Source: Octadecabacter ascidiaceicola (GTDB lineage: Bacteria > Pseudomonadota > Alphaproteobacteria > Rhodobacterales > Rhodobacteraceae). Taken from it: a DNA stretch of 64,000 nt. Below the pieces are notes generated by a model. The model ran no database searches. It was not told the origin of the DNA and saw only the letters and a list, made by a program, of their open reading frames with translations. Shown here in pieces: positions 44,389-52,990 of the stretch; the stretch's first letter is position 1, and the number at the start of each line of letters is the position of its first letter. The translations under genes were made by a program, and so were the position numbers. The stretch covers positions 1 through 64,000 of the forward strand of contig NZ_FXYD01000005.1 in assembly GCF_900185015.1 (NCBI RefSeq). Reading direction: 5' to 3'.

Positions 44389-45342
44389 ATGATTTCAACC
44401 GCCGTTCGCCTCCTTGCCTTCGTCATGTTGATGGTTCCTTTGGCGAGCCGTGCGGACACGAATGCTTTGTGCGGCAATGTCATTGCGTTAAATGCGCTTC
44501 ATAGTGAAGCTGTCGGGTCGAATGTTGTGCCGGGTTCCGCACAGATTGCCAGTATATTAGATGCAATTCTGCTAGACCTTGAGGGGCGGACCAACCGCCT
44601 TCCCTTACGCCCGATTGAAGGCCAAGTAGTCGAACTACGCGGGCATTCAGTGCATTTCAGCACGCTAAGCGCCAGAAATTCGGGGTCTCGGGTTGGTACA
44701 AACGAACTCAGCCAAGTAATGACTTCGCTTTCTAGTGTCTCCGCATTGTTTGGCTGCACGGAGGTTCAGGAGGTTGAGCAAATCGCCGAGCCGATCGGAC
44801 CAATTGATCTGAGTACCAAACCGTTCCTGCACTCCTTGATGGAATTCGTAACAAAGACGAATCCTACTGGGGCGAACCTTTTTCTATTCGTACTGGCCAT
44901 TGCTCTCGCCGCTCTTGCTGGACGTTTTGTTATGATCCGGTTGCGGAAAGATAACAGAAAGATGTGCCGTACATTCGTTTTGTGTGACTTTTCCGGCGCC
45001 TGCACGATTTCTCATATCGTTGATATCAATAGGCGTGGCATAAAAATCGAGGCACCCAAAGAAGATGTTTCCAACGAATTCTGTAGTTTCTACTTTGCCG
45101 GTATTGAACAGCCGGGACGTATTGTCTGGCGCAACAAGTATTTTGCAGGCGTACGTTTCAAGAAACGTATCAGCGCGGCGGACCTTCAAAAGGTTCTGGA
45201 CGCGAGTCAGCAGCCTATCGAAACCAGCGGTCTTCGGGACAAGGCGACGCCCTGTTATTCTGACGGATGCCACCTCAACTGTCCCCGTCATAAAGAGACG
45301 GCGCTAGACCTCGACCAAAGCGAAGCCCAACCAGCAACTTAA
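44389..45342 (+). CDS. Membrane protein with cytoplasmic PilZ-like domain
   Basis: The 317-residue protein has a signal peptide (to about residue 22), a periplasmic domain of about 140 residues with two cysteines, one TM helix (about 162-182), and a cytoplasmic C-terminal part. That part (about 185-285) looks like a PilZ fold: an arginine-rich lead-in RLRKDNRKMCR, HIVDINRRGIKIEAP in place of the D/NxSxxG motif, and PGRIVWRNKYFAGVRFKK, which matches the C-terminal PilZ strand. If it binds cyclic di-GMP the ligand motif is atypical (N for S). The tail ends in a Cys-rich PCYSDGCHLNCPRH segment. Confidence 0.65.
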   Translation: MISTAVRLLAFVMLMVPLASRADTNALCGNVIALNALHSEAVGSNVVPGSAQIASILDAILLDLEGRTNRLPLRPIEGQVVELRGHSVHFSTLSARNSGSRVGTNELSQVMTSLSSVSALFGCTEVQEVEQIAEPIGPIDLSTKPFLHSLMEFVTKTNPTGANLFLFVLAIALAALAGRFVMIRLRKDNRKMCRTFVLCDFSGACTISHIVDINRRGIKIEAPKEDVSNEFCSFYFAGIEQPGRIVWRNKYFAGVRFKKRISAADLQKVLDASQQPIETSGLRDKATPCYSDGCHLNCPRHKETALDLDQSEAQPAT

Positions 45343-45356
45343 TCGAACCAATTCAC

Positions 45357-45388
45357 GAAAAACCCCCGACAGAGAACTGCCGGGGGCT
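45357..45388 (-). terminator. Terminator after rpsU
   Basis: On the minus strand CCCCCG and CGGGGG form a stem followed by TTTTT. It lies just beyond the rpsU stop. Confidence 0.8.
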
Positions 45389-45412
45389 AACTTTTTCAGT
45401 GTAAGAAAATGC

Positions 45413-45619
45413 TTAGAGCATACCCTCGCGCTGGAGCTTTTTCCGAGCCAGCTTGCGCTGACGGCGGATAGCTTCGGCTTTCTCACGTGCCTTCTTCTCA
45501 GAAGGTTTTTCAAAAGCTTGCTTAAGCTTCATCTCACGAAAAACGCCTTCACGCTGGAGCTTTTTCTTCAGAGCGCGGAGCGCCTGATCGACGTTGTTGT
45601 CACGAACACTAACCTGCAT
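45413..45619 (-). CDS. rpsU: 30S ribosomal protein S21
   Basis: S21 is a small basic subunit protein close to the anti-Shine-Dalgarno. The 68 residues start [39 protein letters not shown] and end in a Lys/Arg-rich tail, as usual. It is a single-gene unit with its own promoter and terminator. Confidence 0.96.
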   Translation of the reverse strand: MQVSVRDNNVDQALRALKKKLQREGVFREMKLKQAFEKPSEKKAREKAEAIRRQRKLARKKLQREGML

Positions 45620-45672
45620 GTGGTTTTCACCACCTCTCTAAGTTGGATTTGCAATAAGTTGCAGGAGGCCGC

Positions 45673-45701
45673 CATATAGCAACTGCCCCGTTATTTGTCT
45701 A
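45673..45701 (-). promoter_or_regulatory. Sigma-70-type promoter of rpsU
   Basis: On the minus strand TAGACA (45701-45696), a 17-bp spacer and TATATG (45678-45673) form a plausible housekeeping promoter about 54 bp before the rpsU ATG. Confidence 0.45.
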
Positions 45702-45734
45702 GTATAGGGTATATGTCTGATATCGGAGCCTGAA

Positions 45735-46412
45735 ATGACCACTGCACTGAAATTGCTCGCAGCGATTCTTCCTCACGTCGCCTTTGATGGTTGGTCAGAT
45801 GGGGCGTTTGTAGCTGCGGCTGACGATTGCAGTATGCCGATTGAAGAAGCGCGTGCCGTATGTCCGCGCGGGGCTGCTGACTTGGCCGTTTTGTTCCATA
45901 CAGAAGGGGACGCGGCGATGGTGGCTGCGCTTCAATCCGCTGACCTTTCCGAGATGCGGTTTCGTGACAAAGTCGCCCTTGCTGTGCGCCTGCGTTTGGA
46001 CGCTGTGACCGACAAAGAAGCTGTGCGTCGAGGGTCTGCGCTGTTTGCACTGCCACATATGGCACCAGTGGGGGCCAAGTTGATCTGGGGTACAGCTGAC
46101 GCGATTTGGACGGCCTTGGAGGATACCTCAGAGGATGTGAATTACTATACTAAACGTGCAACGCTTTCGGCGGTCTACGGGGCTGTGGTTCTTTTCTGGT
46201 TGGGCGATGATACGGACGATGGGCAGGCGACGACTGACTTTATCGACCGCCGTATTGAGAATGTTATGCAATTCGAGACCTTTAAGGCGGCGATCAACAA
46301 TAACCCGCTGACAAAACCATTCGCTGGCGCTTTGGGGCGCCTGACGTCCCACATAAAAGCACCGTCCGCCGCGCCGGACGATTTGCCCGGATCATGGAAT
46401 ACACCACGATGA
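45735..46412 (+). CDS. COQ9-family ubiquinone biosynthesis protein
   Basis: The 225-residue protein matches the COQ9 family, lipid-binding proteins of the TetR-like fold that present ubiquinone intermediates to COQ7. Conserved segments are VAFDGWSDGAFVAAADD, ALPHMAPVGAKLIWGTADAIWTALEDTSEDVNYYTKRATLSAVY and FIDRRIENVMQFE. The stop overlaps the ATG of the quinone oxidoreductase gene. Confidence 0.92.
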   Translation: MTTALKLLAAILPHVAFDGWSDGAFVAAADDCSMPIEEARAVCPRGAADLAVLFHTEGDAAMVAALQSADLSEMRFRDKVALAVRLRLDAVTDKEAVRRGSALFALPHMAPVGAKLIWGTADAIWTALEDTSEDVNYYTKRATLSAVYGAVVLFWLGDDTDDGQATTDFIDRRIENVMQFETFKAAINNNPLTKPFAGALGRLTSHIKAPSAAPDDLPGSWNTPR

Positions 46413-47380
46413 AAGCTGTTGAAATCACCCAAGCTGGTGGCCCCGAAGTTCTAACACTCGTTGATGTGCCAACACCGGAGCCAGCCTTTGGCGAGGTTCG
46501 CATCAAGGTTGCCTATGCCGGTGTAAATCGCCCCGACGCATTGCAGCGCGCCGGAATGTATGACCCTCCAAAAGGCGCAAGCCCCTTGCCGGGGCTTGAG
46601 GCCGCCGGTGAGATTTCCGCAATCGGCGATGGGGTGACGGATTGGGCAGTTGGTGACCAAGTTTGTGCGCTTTTGCCCGGTGGCGGATATGCAGAAGAAG
46701 TGGTCACACCTTCTGCGCATTGCTTGCCTGTTCCCGATGGAATGTCGCTGAAACAAGCGGCTTGTCTTCCGGAAACATTCTTCACCGTTTGGTCCAACGT
46801 ATTCATGCGCGGTGGATTGAATGCTGGCGAGCGGTTCTTGGTTCATGGGGGATCATCGGGTATCGGCACAACTGCGATCCAATTGGCAAACGCCTTTGGT
46901 GCGCGGGTGTTTACGACCGCCGGATCGGACGAGAAATGCGCGGCCTGTCTTGACCTTGGTGCAGAGGTTGCAATGAATTACCGTGATGTGGATTTCGTTG
47001 ACGTCATGAAGGCTGAAGGCCGTGCGAATCTTATCCTCGATATGGTTGGCGGCGATTATTTGCCCCGCAATGTGCGTGCCTTGGCGGATGACGGCCGGCT
47101 GGTGCAGATTGCGTTTTTGCAAGGGCCAAAGATTGAGTTGAACTTTGCGCACCTGATGATGCGCCGCCTGACGATCACAGGCAGCACTCTGCGCCCGCAA
47201 TCTGATTTGGCGAAGGCCGAGATTGCACAGCAGTTGCGCGAACAGGTCTGGCCGCTGCTGGCGTCTGGACGTTTAGCGCCCGTGATGGATCAGGAGTATG
47301 ATTTGGCCGCCGCGGCCGCCGCCCACACGCGGATGGAAAGCAGTGCGCACATCGGAAAGATTGTTCTAAAGGTTTCCTGA
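46409..47380 (+). CDS. NAD(P)H quinone oxidoreductase (zeta-crystallin type)
   Basis: The 323-residue MDR-superfamily enzyme resembles PIG3/QOR quinone reductases: MKAVEITQAGGPEVL at the start, VAYAGVNRPDALQRAGMYDPPKGASPLPGLEAAG, and the NADP-binding LVHGGSSGIGTTAIQLA loop. No zinc ligands of alcohol dehydrogenases are present. ATG 46409 overlaps the COQ9 stop, so the two genes are coupled, which fits a quinone-related role. Confidence 0.92.
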   Translation: MKAVEITQAGGPEVLTLVDVPTPEPAFGEVRIKVAYAGVNRPDALQRAGMYDPPKGASPLPGLEAAGEISAIGDGVTDWAVGDQVCALLPGGGYAEEVVTPSAHCLPVPDGMSLKQAACLPETFFTVWSNVFMRGGLNAGERFLVHGGSSGIGTTAIQLANAFGARVFTTAGSDEKCAACLDLGAEVAMNYRDVDFVDVMKAEGRANLILDMVGGDYLPRNVRALADDGRLVQIAFLQGPKIELNFAHLMMRRLTITGSTLRPQSDLAKAEIAQQLREQVWPLLASGRLAPVMDQEYDLAAAAAAHTRMESSAHIGKIVLKVS

Positions 47381-47448
47381 ATTTGGTGATTTCATCGACC
47401 TGTGCAAAACTCGACTTTTAAGCAAAAAGTTTGAGCAAGGAGAATACT

Positions 47449-47571
47449 ATGACCAAGAAAGATGGACCAAAGCCAAGCGGCAAGGGCACCAAAAAAGAGG
47501 TGAGCCTTGATGATTTCAAAGGCAACACGCTCGACAAAATGAGCGATGCGGATAAGTCAAAAGGCAAATAG
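47449..47571 (+). CDS. Small Lys/Asp-rich protein
   Basis: A 40-codon frame starts at ATG 47449 behind CAAGGAG (spacing 8). The product is highly charged, with no hydrophobic segment, and reads KKDGPKPSGKGTKKEVSLDDF with a Lys-rich end. The good ribosome-binding site and clean frame suggest a real gene. No family recognised. Confidence 0.6.
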   Translation: MTKKDGPKPSGKGTKKEVSLDDFKGNTLDKMSDADKSKGK

Positions 47572-47585
47572 CCTAACGGAAAGCC

Positions 47586-48215
47586 TTAGCGTATTGGGTC
47601 AAACAACGCGTCATCCAGCGTACAGTCGCGGATGACATCTGTCCCGCATTGCCGCAATTCCAAGTCGCGCGTTAGACAGATGCGTGCTTCTTGGATGCGC
47701 TGGCTGCGGCATGTGATCGTGATTTCGTCCGGATCTAGCCCTTCGTTTTCACGCATGAAGGCTTCTTCGATGAGGGACGCCGGCAAAGTTACAGGGTCTT
47801 CCAGTCGGCGGAACACTGCGGGGCGGGTTACGTTTTCGTAAGCCAATCGTGCCAGCGCGTAATAGTCGCCCGGAGATAGGCCCGAACAGGACCCGTGCTT
47901 GTTCCATTGGTGCCACGCCAACCCGCTTGTGCCCATTATGTCGGCCATCGCGGATGTGTCTGCCCGCGATGGGTTACGGTATGAATGGCGGCAATTTGCG
48001 GGCCACCCGTTCTCATATTGCGGCCAAAGGCCATGCAGAACCCATCCGAAATCCTTGTCGTCGTCACATTGCGGCGAGTTACGGGAATCGCCTTCAAGCG
48101 CGCACCATGTTGGCGACCACGACAAGGAAAGAACATAGTAATCGAACTCTCCGGCGGTGTCTTGGGCCTTGGCAGGAAGGGCGACAACACAGAGAAGGGC
48201 CAATATTCGCAGCAT
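47586..48215 (-). CDS. Secreted ribonuclease T2
   Basis: The 209-residue enzyme has a signal peptide (MLRILALLCVVALPAKA) and the two RNase T2 active-site segments: CAS I GWVLHGLWPQYENG and CAS II LAWHQWNKHGSCSG, carrying the catalytic histidines. Several cysteines suggest disulfides. It hydrolyses RNA in the periplasm or outside the cell for nutrient recovery. I prefer ATG 48215 over 48230 because GGAAAG precedes it. Confidence 0.92.
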   Translation of the reverse strand: MLRILALLCVVALPAKAQDTAGEFDYYVLSLSWSPTWCALEGDSRNSPQCDDDKDFGWVLHGLWPQYENGWPANCRHSYRNPSRADTSAMADIMGTSGLAWHQWNKHGSCSGLSPGDYYALARLAYENVTRPAVFRRLEDPVTLPASLIEEAFMRENEGLDPDEITITCRSQRIQEARICLTRDLELRQCGTDVIRDCTLDDALFDPIR

Positions 48216-48345
48216 TTGGGGTCTTTCCATAAACGTTCAGGCTATCTATATAGCATCCAAGTTCCCCGACAATGTGAACCCGGCCAAATTGGTCTGCCCC
48301 TTCAAGGGCGTGGGAGAGGCATGTCGAATTGATAGGAGAAACGCG

Positions 48346-49089
48346 ATGAGCGGTACACCAATTATGGCCAAAGCCACAGCAGTTTGGCTGTGCGACAACA
48401 CAACAATGACTTTCCGTCAGATTGCCGTTTTTTGCGGCCTGCATGAGCTCGAAGTTCAGGGCATCGCTGACGGCGACGTTGCGACGGGCGTTAAGGGATT
48501 TGACCCGATTGCCAATAAGCAGCTGACGCAAGAAGAGATCGACAAAGCCGAAGCTGATCCGAAGTATAACTTGCAGCTGCTCTTTAACCCTGCATCCGCT
48601 GGTGAAGAAAAGCGTCGCGGTCCACGCTACACTCCACTGTCCAAGCGTCAGGATCGTCCTGCGTCTATTTACTGGTTGGTAAAATTCCACCCAGAACTAT
48701 CCGATGGTCAGATTTCCAAATTAGTTGGCACAACAAAGCCGACAATTCAGGCGATCCGTGAGCGTACGCACTGGAACATCAACAACATCGAACCGATTGA
48801 TCCGGTTGCTTTGGGCCTGTGTAAGCAGTCCGAACTTGATGCGGCTGTGCAAAAGGCGAACGCAAAGAAAGCCAAAGAAGGCGGTGTGATGACCGATGAT
48901 GAACGTCGCAAACTGGTTTCCACAGAGCAAAGCCTTGGTTTGGAAGAAGAACCAAAGATCCCGGCTTCGATCGAGGGTCTTGAGACATTCACATTGGGCA
49001 CAGATATTGAGCCAGAAGAAGACACATCGGTTCCGGACAAAGACACGTTCTTTAACCTGCCGGATGACGCAGGCGACGACGAGGACTAG
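48346..49089 (+). CDS. trcR: Cell-cycle transcriptional regulator TrcR (DUF1013)
   Basis: The 247-residue protein belongs to DUF1013/TrcR, conserved in alphaproteobacteria. It starts MSGTPIMAKATAVWLCDNTTMTFRQIAVFCGLHELEV and has a middle ISKLVGTTKPTIQAIRERTHWN helix-turn-helix-like segment and an acidic C-terminus. In Caulobacter TrcR regulates cell-cycle genes. ATG 48346 follows TAGGAG; the longer frame is a shadow overlapping the divergent RNase gene. Confidence 0.93.
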   Translation: MSGTPIMAKATAVWLCDNTTMTFRQIAVFCGLHELEVQGIADGDVATGVKGFDPIANKQLTQEEIDKAEADPKYNLQLLFNPASAGEEKRRGPRYTPLSKRQDRPASIYWLVKFHPELSDGQISKLVGTTKPTIQAIRERTHWNINNIEPIDPVALGLCKQSELDAAVQKANAKKAKEGGVMTDDERRKLVSTEQSLGLEEEPKIPASIEGLETFTLGTDIEPEEDTSVPDKDTFFNLPDDAGDDED

Positions 49090-49119
49090 ACGCCGACGTT
49101 CGTTTCAAAAATCCACATG

Positions 49120-49148
49120 AAGCCCCGGTCGAGCGACTGGGGCTTTTT
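49120..49148 (+). terminator. Terminator after trcR
   Basis: AAGCCCC and GGGGCTTTTT form a stem with a 12-base loop and a T-run. Confidence 0.8.
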
Positions 49149-49276
49149 GTTACAGCGGTTTTTTTGTCAAAAAATCCAATAAAACTTGCCACATTTGCGC
49201 CCCGTTTTTCGATTATCGCTAGGGTAATCTTAATCCGAGATGCCCAAAAAGGGTGCGCGTGAAGGAGTGCAGGCAA

Positions 49277-50029
49277 ATGTTACAAGACGTTCAGGACTTT
49301 AAAGATCCGCAAATCCATACTTTGGTTCGTAAGAAACGGACTAAGGATGACGCGTCTGATCTGTTTGACGAGCGGCCACCTTCTGCGCTGCTTTCAGACT
49401 ATCCACTGGATAAGGCTGGCCATGAGCGAAGCATCATGTTGCAGCAGAAATTCACGGACCGGGGTTTCAACATCGAAAGATGCTGGAACCAAGTTCAGCA
49501 ATATATGCCCGAACTCCTAACATCGCCCCCACAAGACGTGCTGGAAGTGTCGACAGGGCACGGCGCAATGTTAGAAATCTTGCGTCACTACGGGCATAAC
49601 GTAATGGGAACGGACTACGCGACCGAGACGTGGTCGTCAGATTGTGAAAGTGCCATGAAACCCGATTGGCCCTATCGTCACATCGTTGAAAGCATCGATT
49701 TGCCGATGACGGTTTTTAACAACAGCAATGGGGACTACCCGATCGAAACAAAAAGCTTTGATACGACACTGTGTTTTCAGGCGCTTGAAAACGCTGGTCA
49801 TCCGGATGGCTGGATGGACGTCATTGACGAGTTTTGCCGTATAAGCCGCAAATCAGTGTTTGTTATGCTTGGTCACTTGAATTCCGGAACCCGTGCAAAC
49901 ACGGACTACAATTATGCGTTCCACAGCTTCCGACGGGATTTGCGTAGTTACCGTGACAACGGTTTCGTTTGCACAGGTACCTTTGCCCATTGGGGGCAGG
50001 CGCTAGGCTTTAAATTGACCGCTGGATAA
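49277..50029 (+). CDS. SAM methyltransferase-like protein
   Basis: The 250-residue protein has a 75-residue N-terminal region and a methyltransferase-like core: VLEVSTGHGAMLEILRHYGHNVMGTDYA (motif I with STGHG in place of GxGxG), and FDTTLCFQALENAGHPDGW. It ends with FAHWGQALGFKL. ATG 49277 follows GAAGGAG. No substrate can be assigned. The next genes, recR-ybaB-dnaX, run in the opposite direction. Confidence 0.7.
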   Translation: MLQDVQDFKDPQIHTLVRKKRTKDDASDLFDERPPSALLSDYPLDKAGHERSIMLQQKFTDRGFNIERCWNQVQQYMPELLTSPPQDVLEVSTGHGAMLEILRHYGHNVMGTDYATETWSSDCESAMKPDWPYRHIVESIDLPMTVFNNSNGDYPIETKSFDTTLCFQALENAGHPDGWMDVIDEFCRISRKSVFVMLGHLNSGTRANTDYNYAFHSFRRDLRSYRDNGFVCTGTFAHWGQALGFKLTAG

Positions 50030-50035
50030 TACGGC

Positions 50036-50629
50036 TCAAAGTGACCTGCGGGCGTTCAAGGCGGCCGTTATGGTCCCATCATCGAGATAGTCGAGCTCTC
50101 CACCGACTGGCACACCTTGTGCGAGAGATGTGACCTGCACGCCCTGTAACTCATCTGCAATGTAGTGCGCCGTGGTTTGTCCGTCGATTGTCGCACCAAG
50201 CGCGAGGATCACCTCGGTGACATGTTCCGTCGTGACGCGGTCGCGTAATTTCGGAATACGCAACTCGTCCGGCCCAATATCATCTAGTGCAGACAACGTC
50301 CCCCCAAGCACGTGATAGCGGCCTTTGAAAACGCCGGAACGCTCCATCGCCCAAAGATCGGCGACATCTTCGACGACGCAGATCTGGCCCGTGTTGCGTT
50401 TTTCGCTTTCGCAAATTTCGCAGATATCGGAGGTGCCGATATTGCCGCAGTTTAAACACTCACGCGCGGTTTCACCTACAGTGGTCAACGCTTGCGCAAG
50501 TGGGTTCAAAAGTTGTCCGCGCTTTTTGATCAAGTGTAGCACCGCACGACGCGCTGAACGCGGCCCTAGTCCCGGCAAACGGGCCATTAGGTCAATCAGG
50601 GCGTCGATGTCTTGCGGACCTTGGGACAC
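50036..50629 (-). CDS. recR: Recombination protein RecR
   Basis: RecR (197 residues) acts with RecF and RecO to load RecA at gaps. It shows the N-terminal HhH ([26 protein letters not shown]), a four-cysteine zinc finger ([18 protein letters not shown]) and a Toprim domain ([21 protein letters not shown]). It is the third gene of the dnaX-ybaB-recR operon, a classic arrangement. Confidence 0.97.
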   Translation of the reverse strand: MSQGPQDIDALIDLMARLPGLGPRSARRAVLHLIKKRGQLLNPLAQALTTVGETARECLNCGNIGTSDICEICESEKRNTGQICVVEDVADLWAMERSGVFKGRYHVLGGTLSALDDIGPDELRIPKLRDRVTTEHVTEVILALGATIDGQTTAHYIADELQGVQVTSLAQGVPVGGELDYLDDGTITAALNARRSL

Positions 50630-50977
50630 TTAGAACGGCAGCTTCATGTCCGCTGGAAGGCCCAGGCCTTCGGTCAGCTTTTCCATCTCGCTTTGCGCTT
50701 TGTCGGACGCCTTGGATTGCGCGTCTTTGATCGCAGCGAGGATCAGGTCTTCGACGACCTCTTTGTCGTCGCCGTTGAAGATGGACGGGTCAATATCAAG
50801 CCCGCGCAGTTCTCCCTTGGCAGATGCCGTGGCCTTCACCAAGCCTGCGCCGCTTTCACCGACAACCATGATGTCGTGCAGGTCTTCTTGCAGTTGGCCC
50901 ATCTGCTTTTGCATCTCTTGGGCTTTTTTCATCATGCCGGCCATATCGCCGAGCCCGCCTAGTCCTTTGAACATCAT
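50630..50977 (-). CDS. YbaB/EbfC-family nucleoid-associated protein
   Basis: The 115-residue YbaB/EbfC protein is a dimeric DNA-binding nucleoid protein. It has the Met-rich MKKAQEMQKQMGQLQEDLHDIMV helix, GLVKATASAKGELRGLDIDPSIFNGDDKEVVEDLILAAIKDAQ and a C-terminal LGLPADMKLPF. It sits between dnaX and recR as in most bacteria. The stop is adjacent to the recR ATG. Confidence 0.95.
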   Translation of the reverse strand: MMFKGLGGLGDMAGMMKKAQEMQKQMGQLQEDLHDIMVVGESGAGLVKATASAKGELRGLDIDPSIFNGDDKEVVEDLILAAIKDAQSKASDKAQSEMEKLTEGLGLPADMKLPF

Positions 50978-51032
50978 GGTCTCCTGAATGTCTGTTTGGC
51001 CTTAGATAAGCAGCCGCGGGCCGCGTCGCAAG

Positions 51033-52799
51033 TTAGCTGTCCTCGAACGGGTCCCATTCTTCGTCAACTTCGGGCAGGGCTTCTAGCCCCGCTTCCGCTT
51101 CGAGGGCTTTTGGCGTGCGGATGTCCGTGATCTTGGACTTCGGGAACTGCATCAACACGGCTTGCACCAGTGGGTGGGCCGACGCTTTGTTGCGCAGCTC
51201 GTTCGCTTCGGCATCGCGCACTTCGGCGATTGTATCCGCGCCCCCATTGTTGACGAGGGTGACAGCCCAACGGTTCCCCGTCCACGCCTGAAGCCGCGAC
51301 CCAAGGCGCTGAGCAAGGTCATGGGGTGCGCTTTCGGACGGCACAAATTCGATCCGACCGGGTTGGTAGGCAGCAAGGCGCACGCCGGTTTCAACTTCAA
51401 CAAGCAGTTTAACGTCGCGGTGGCGGCGGATCAGCTCAACCACGGTTTCGAATGTAGGATACAGGGCGAGGGTTTCTTCATTCGCCACGGCCAAAACCGC
51501 GCCACCAGCAGATGCTGAGGGTCCGTTCGGGCCGGAATGTGTCGGTGCCGGTGTGCTGGATTGCACATCCGTTTGCATGCCCGATTGCGCAGGGGCTGCG
51601 CGGTGGCCACCGCTTGGGCCCGCAGGTGGCGGTGTTTCTTTGTCGAGCTTGCGCACCAGTTCTTCGACTGATGGTAAGTCCGCCACATGAGTCAGTCGGA
51701 TGATCGCCATTTCAGCGGCCATCATCGCGTTCGGCGCCATTGCGACTTCTTCAAGTGCCTTGAGCAGCATCTGCCACAATCGTGTTAGAACCCGCATCGC
51801 CAAAGCCTCGGCCATGGCCGCGCCGCGCGTGCGTTCATCGGGGCTGACGGTCGGGTCTTCGGCGGCGTCAGGTGTGATTTTGATGACGCTGACCCAGTGG
51901 GCAATCTCGGCCAGGTCCCGCAGGATCGCCATCGGGTCGGCACCGTCCGCGTATTGGCTGGACAGCTCGTGTAACGCGTCAGCCGCCTGGCCCCTGAGGA
52001 TCATATCAAACAGATCAAGCACGCGACCACGATCGGCAAGACCCAGCATCGCGCGAACCTGTTCTGCCGTTGTTTCACCAGCGCCATGGGAAATCGCTTG
52101 GTCGAGAAGGGATTGGGCATCCCGCGCGGAGCCTTCGGCTGCGCGGGTAATAAGCGCGAGTGCGTCGTCGGTAATTTCGGCGTTCTCAGCGGTTGCAATT
52201 TTGCGCAGCAGGCCGATTTGGTCTTCGGGTTCAATGCGGCGCAGATCGAAACGCTGACAACGGGACAGAACCGTTACAGGTACCTTGCGGATTTCCGTCG
52301 TCGCGAAGATGAACTTCACGTGCTCTGGCGGTTCTTCGAGCGTCTTCAGCAGCGCGTTGAACGCGCTGGTGGACAGCATGTGAACCTCATCGATGATGTA
52401 GATTTTGTAACGCGCGGATGCGGCGCGGTAATGCACGCTTTCGATGATCTCACGGATGTCACCCACACCAGTGCGCGAAGCGGCATCCATTTCCATGACA
52501 TCAACGTGGCGACCTTCCATGATCGCAACGCAGTTTTCACACTTGCCGCATGGTTCGGTTGTCGGGCCGCCGTTGCCGTCTTCCCCGATACAGTTCATCC
52601 CCTTGGCGATGATCCGCGCCGTGGTGGTTTTACCAGTCCCGCGGATACCCGTCATGATGAAGGCTTGCGCGATACGGTCCGCTTCAAAAGCATTTTTCAG
52701 CGTGCGCACCATGGCATCTTGCCCGACAAGGTCGGCAAAGGTTTCGGGGCGGTACTTGCGCGCGAGGACTTGGTACTTTGGGGTATCGGATTCGGTCAT
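51033..52799 (-). CDS. dnaX: DNA polymerase III subunit gamma/tau
   Basis: DnaX (588 residues) is the clamp-loader ATPase. Visible parts are YRPETFADLVGQDAMVRTLKNAF, Walker A GIRGTGKTTTARIIAK, a zinc module with CGKCENC (plus an upstream Cys), Walker B IIDEVHMLS, the SRCQRFDLRRI sensor/arginine-finger region, a Pro/Ala-rich linker around 390-440 and a tau-specific C-terminal part. I start at ATG 52799, MTESDTPKYQVLARKYRP. No obvious slippery frameshift heptamer was seen. Confidence 0.96.
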   Translation of the reverse strand: MTESDTPKYQVLARKYRPETFADLVGQDAMVRTLKNAFEADRIAQAFIMTGIRGTGKTTTARIIAKGMNCIGEDGNGGPTTEPCGKCENCVAIMEGRHVDVMEMDAASRTGVGDIREIIESVHYRAASARYKIYIIDEVHMLSTSAFNALLKTLEEPPEHVKFIFATTEIRKVPVTVLSRCQRFDLRRIEPEDQIGLLRKIATAENAEITDDALALITRAAEGSARDAQSLLDQAISHGAGETTAEQVRAMLGLADRGRVLDLFDMILRGQAADALHELSSQYADGADPMAILRDLAEIAHWVSVIKITPDAAEDPTVSPDERTRGAAMAEALAMRVLTRLWQMLLKALEEVAMAPNAMMAAEMAIIRLTHVADLPSVEELVRKLDKETPPPAGPSGGHRAAPAQSGMQTDVQSSTPAPTHSGPNGPSASAGGAVLAVANEETLALYPTFETVVELIRRHRDVKLLVEVETGVRLAAYQPGRIEFVPSESAPHDLAQRLGSRLQAWTGNRWAVTLVNNGGADTIAEVRDAEANELRNKASAHPLVQAVLMQFPKSKITDIRTPKALEAEAGLEALPEVDEEWDPFEDS

Positions 52800-52990
52800 A
52801 TGCAAAACCTATGCTGCCCGCTTGCCAAGGTCCACTGCTGTGCGGTACACATTGCGGGCCTTTAGGGAGGCAATCAGGTTCGCGAAAAGCTGTATCGGCA
52901 CCCTTCACATATATTTTTGAATAGACCTTTTCGGTCTTTCTCATGCCCTTGTTAGCGGACTCGTGGGTTTTTTGGATGAGGAAGCCTGAG

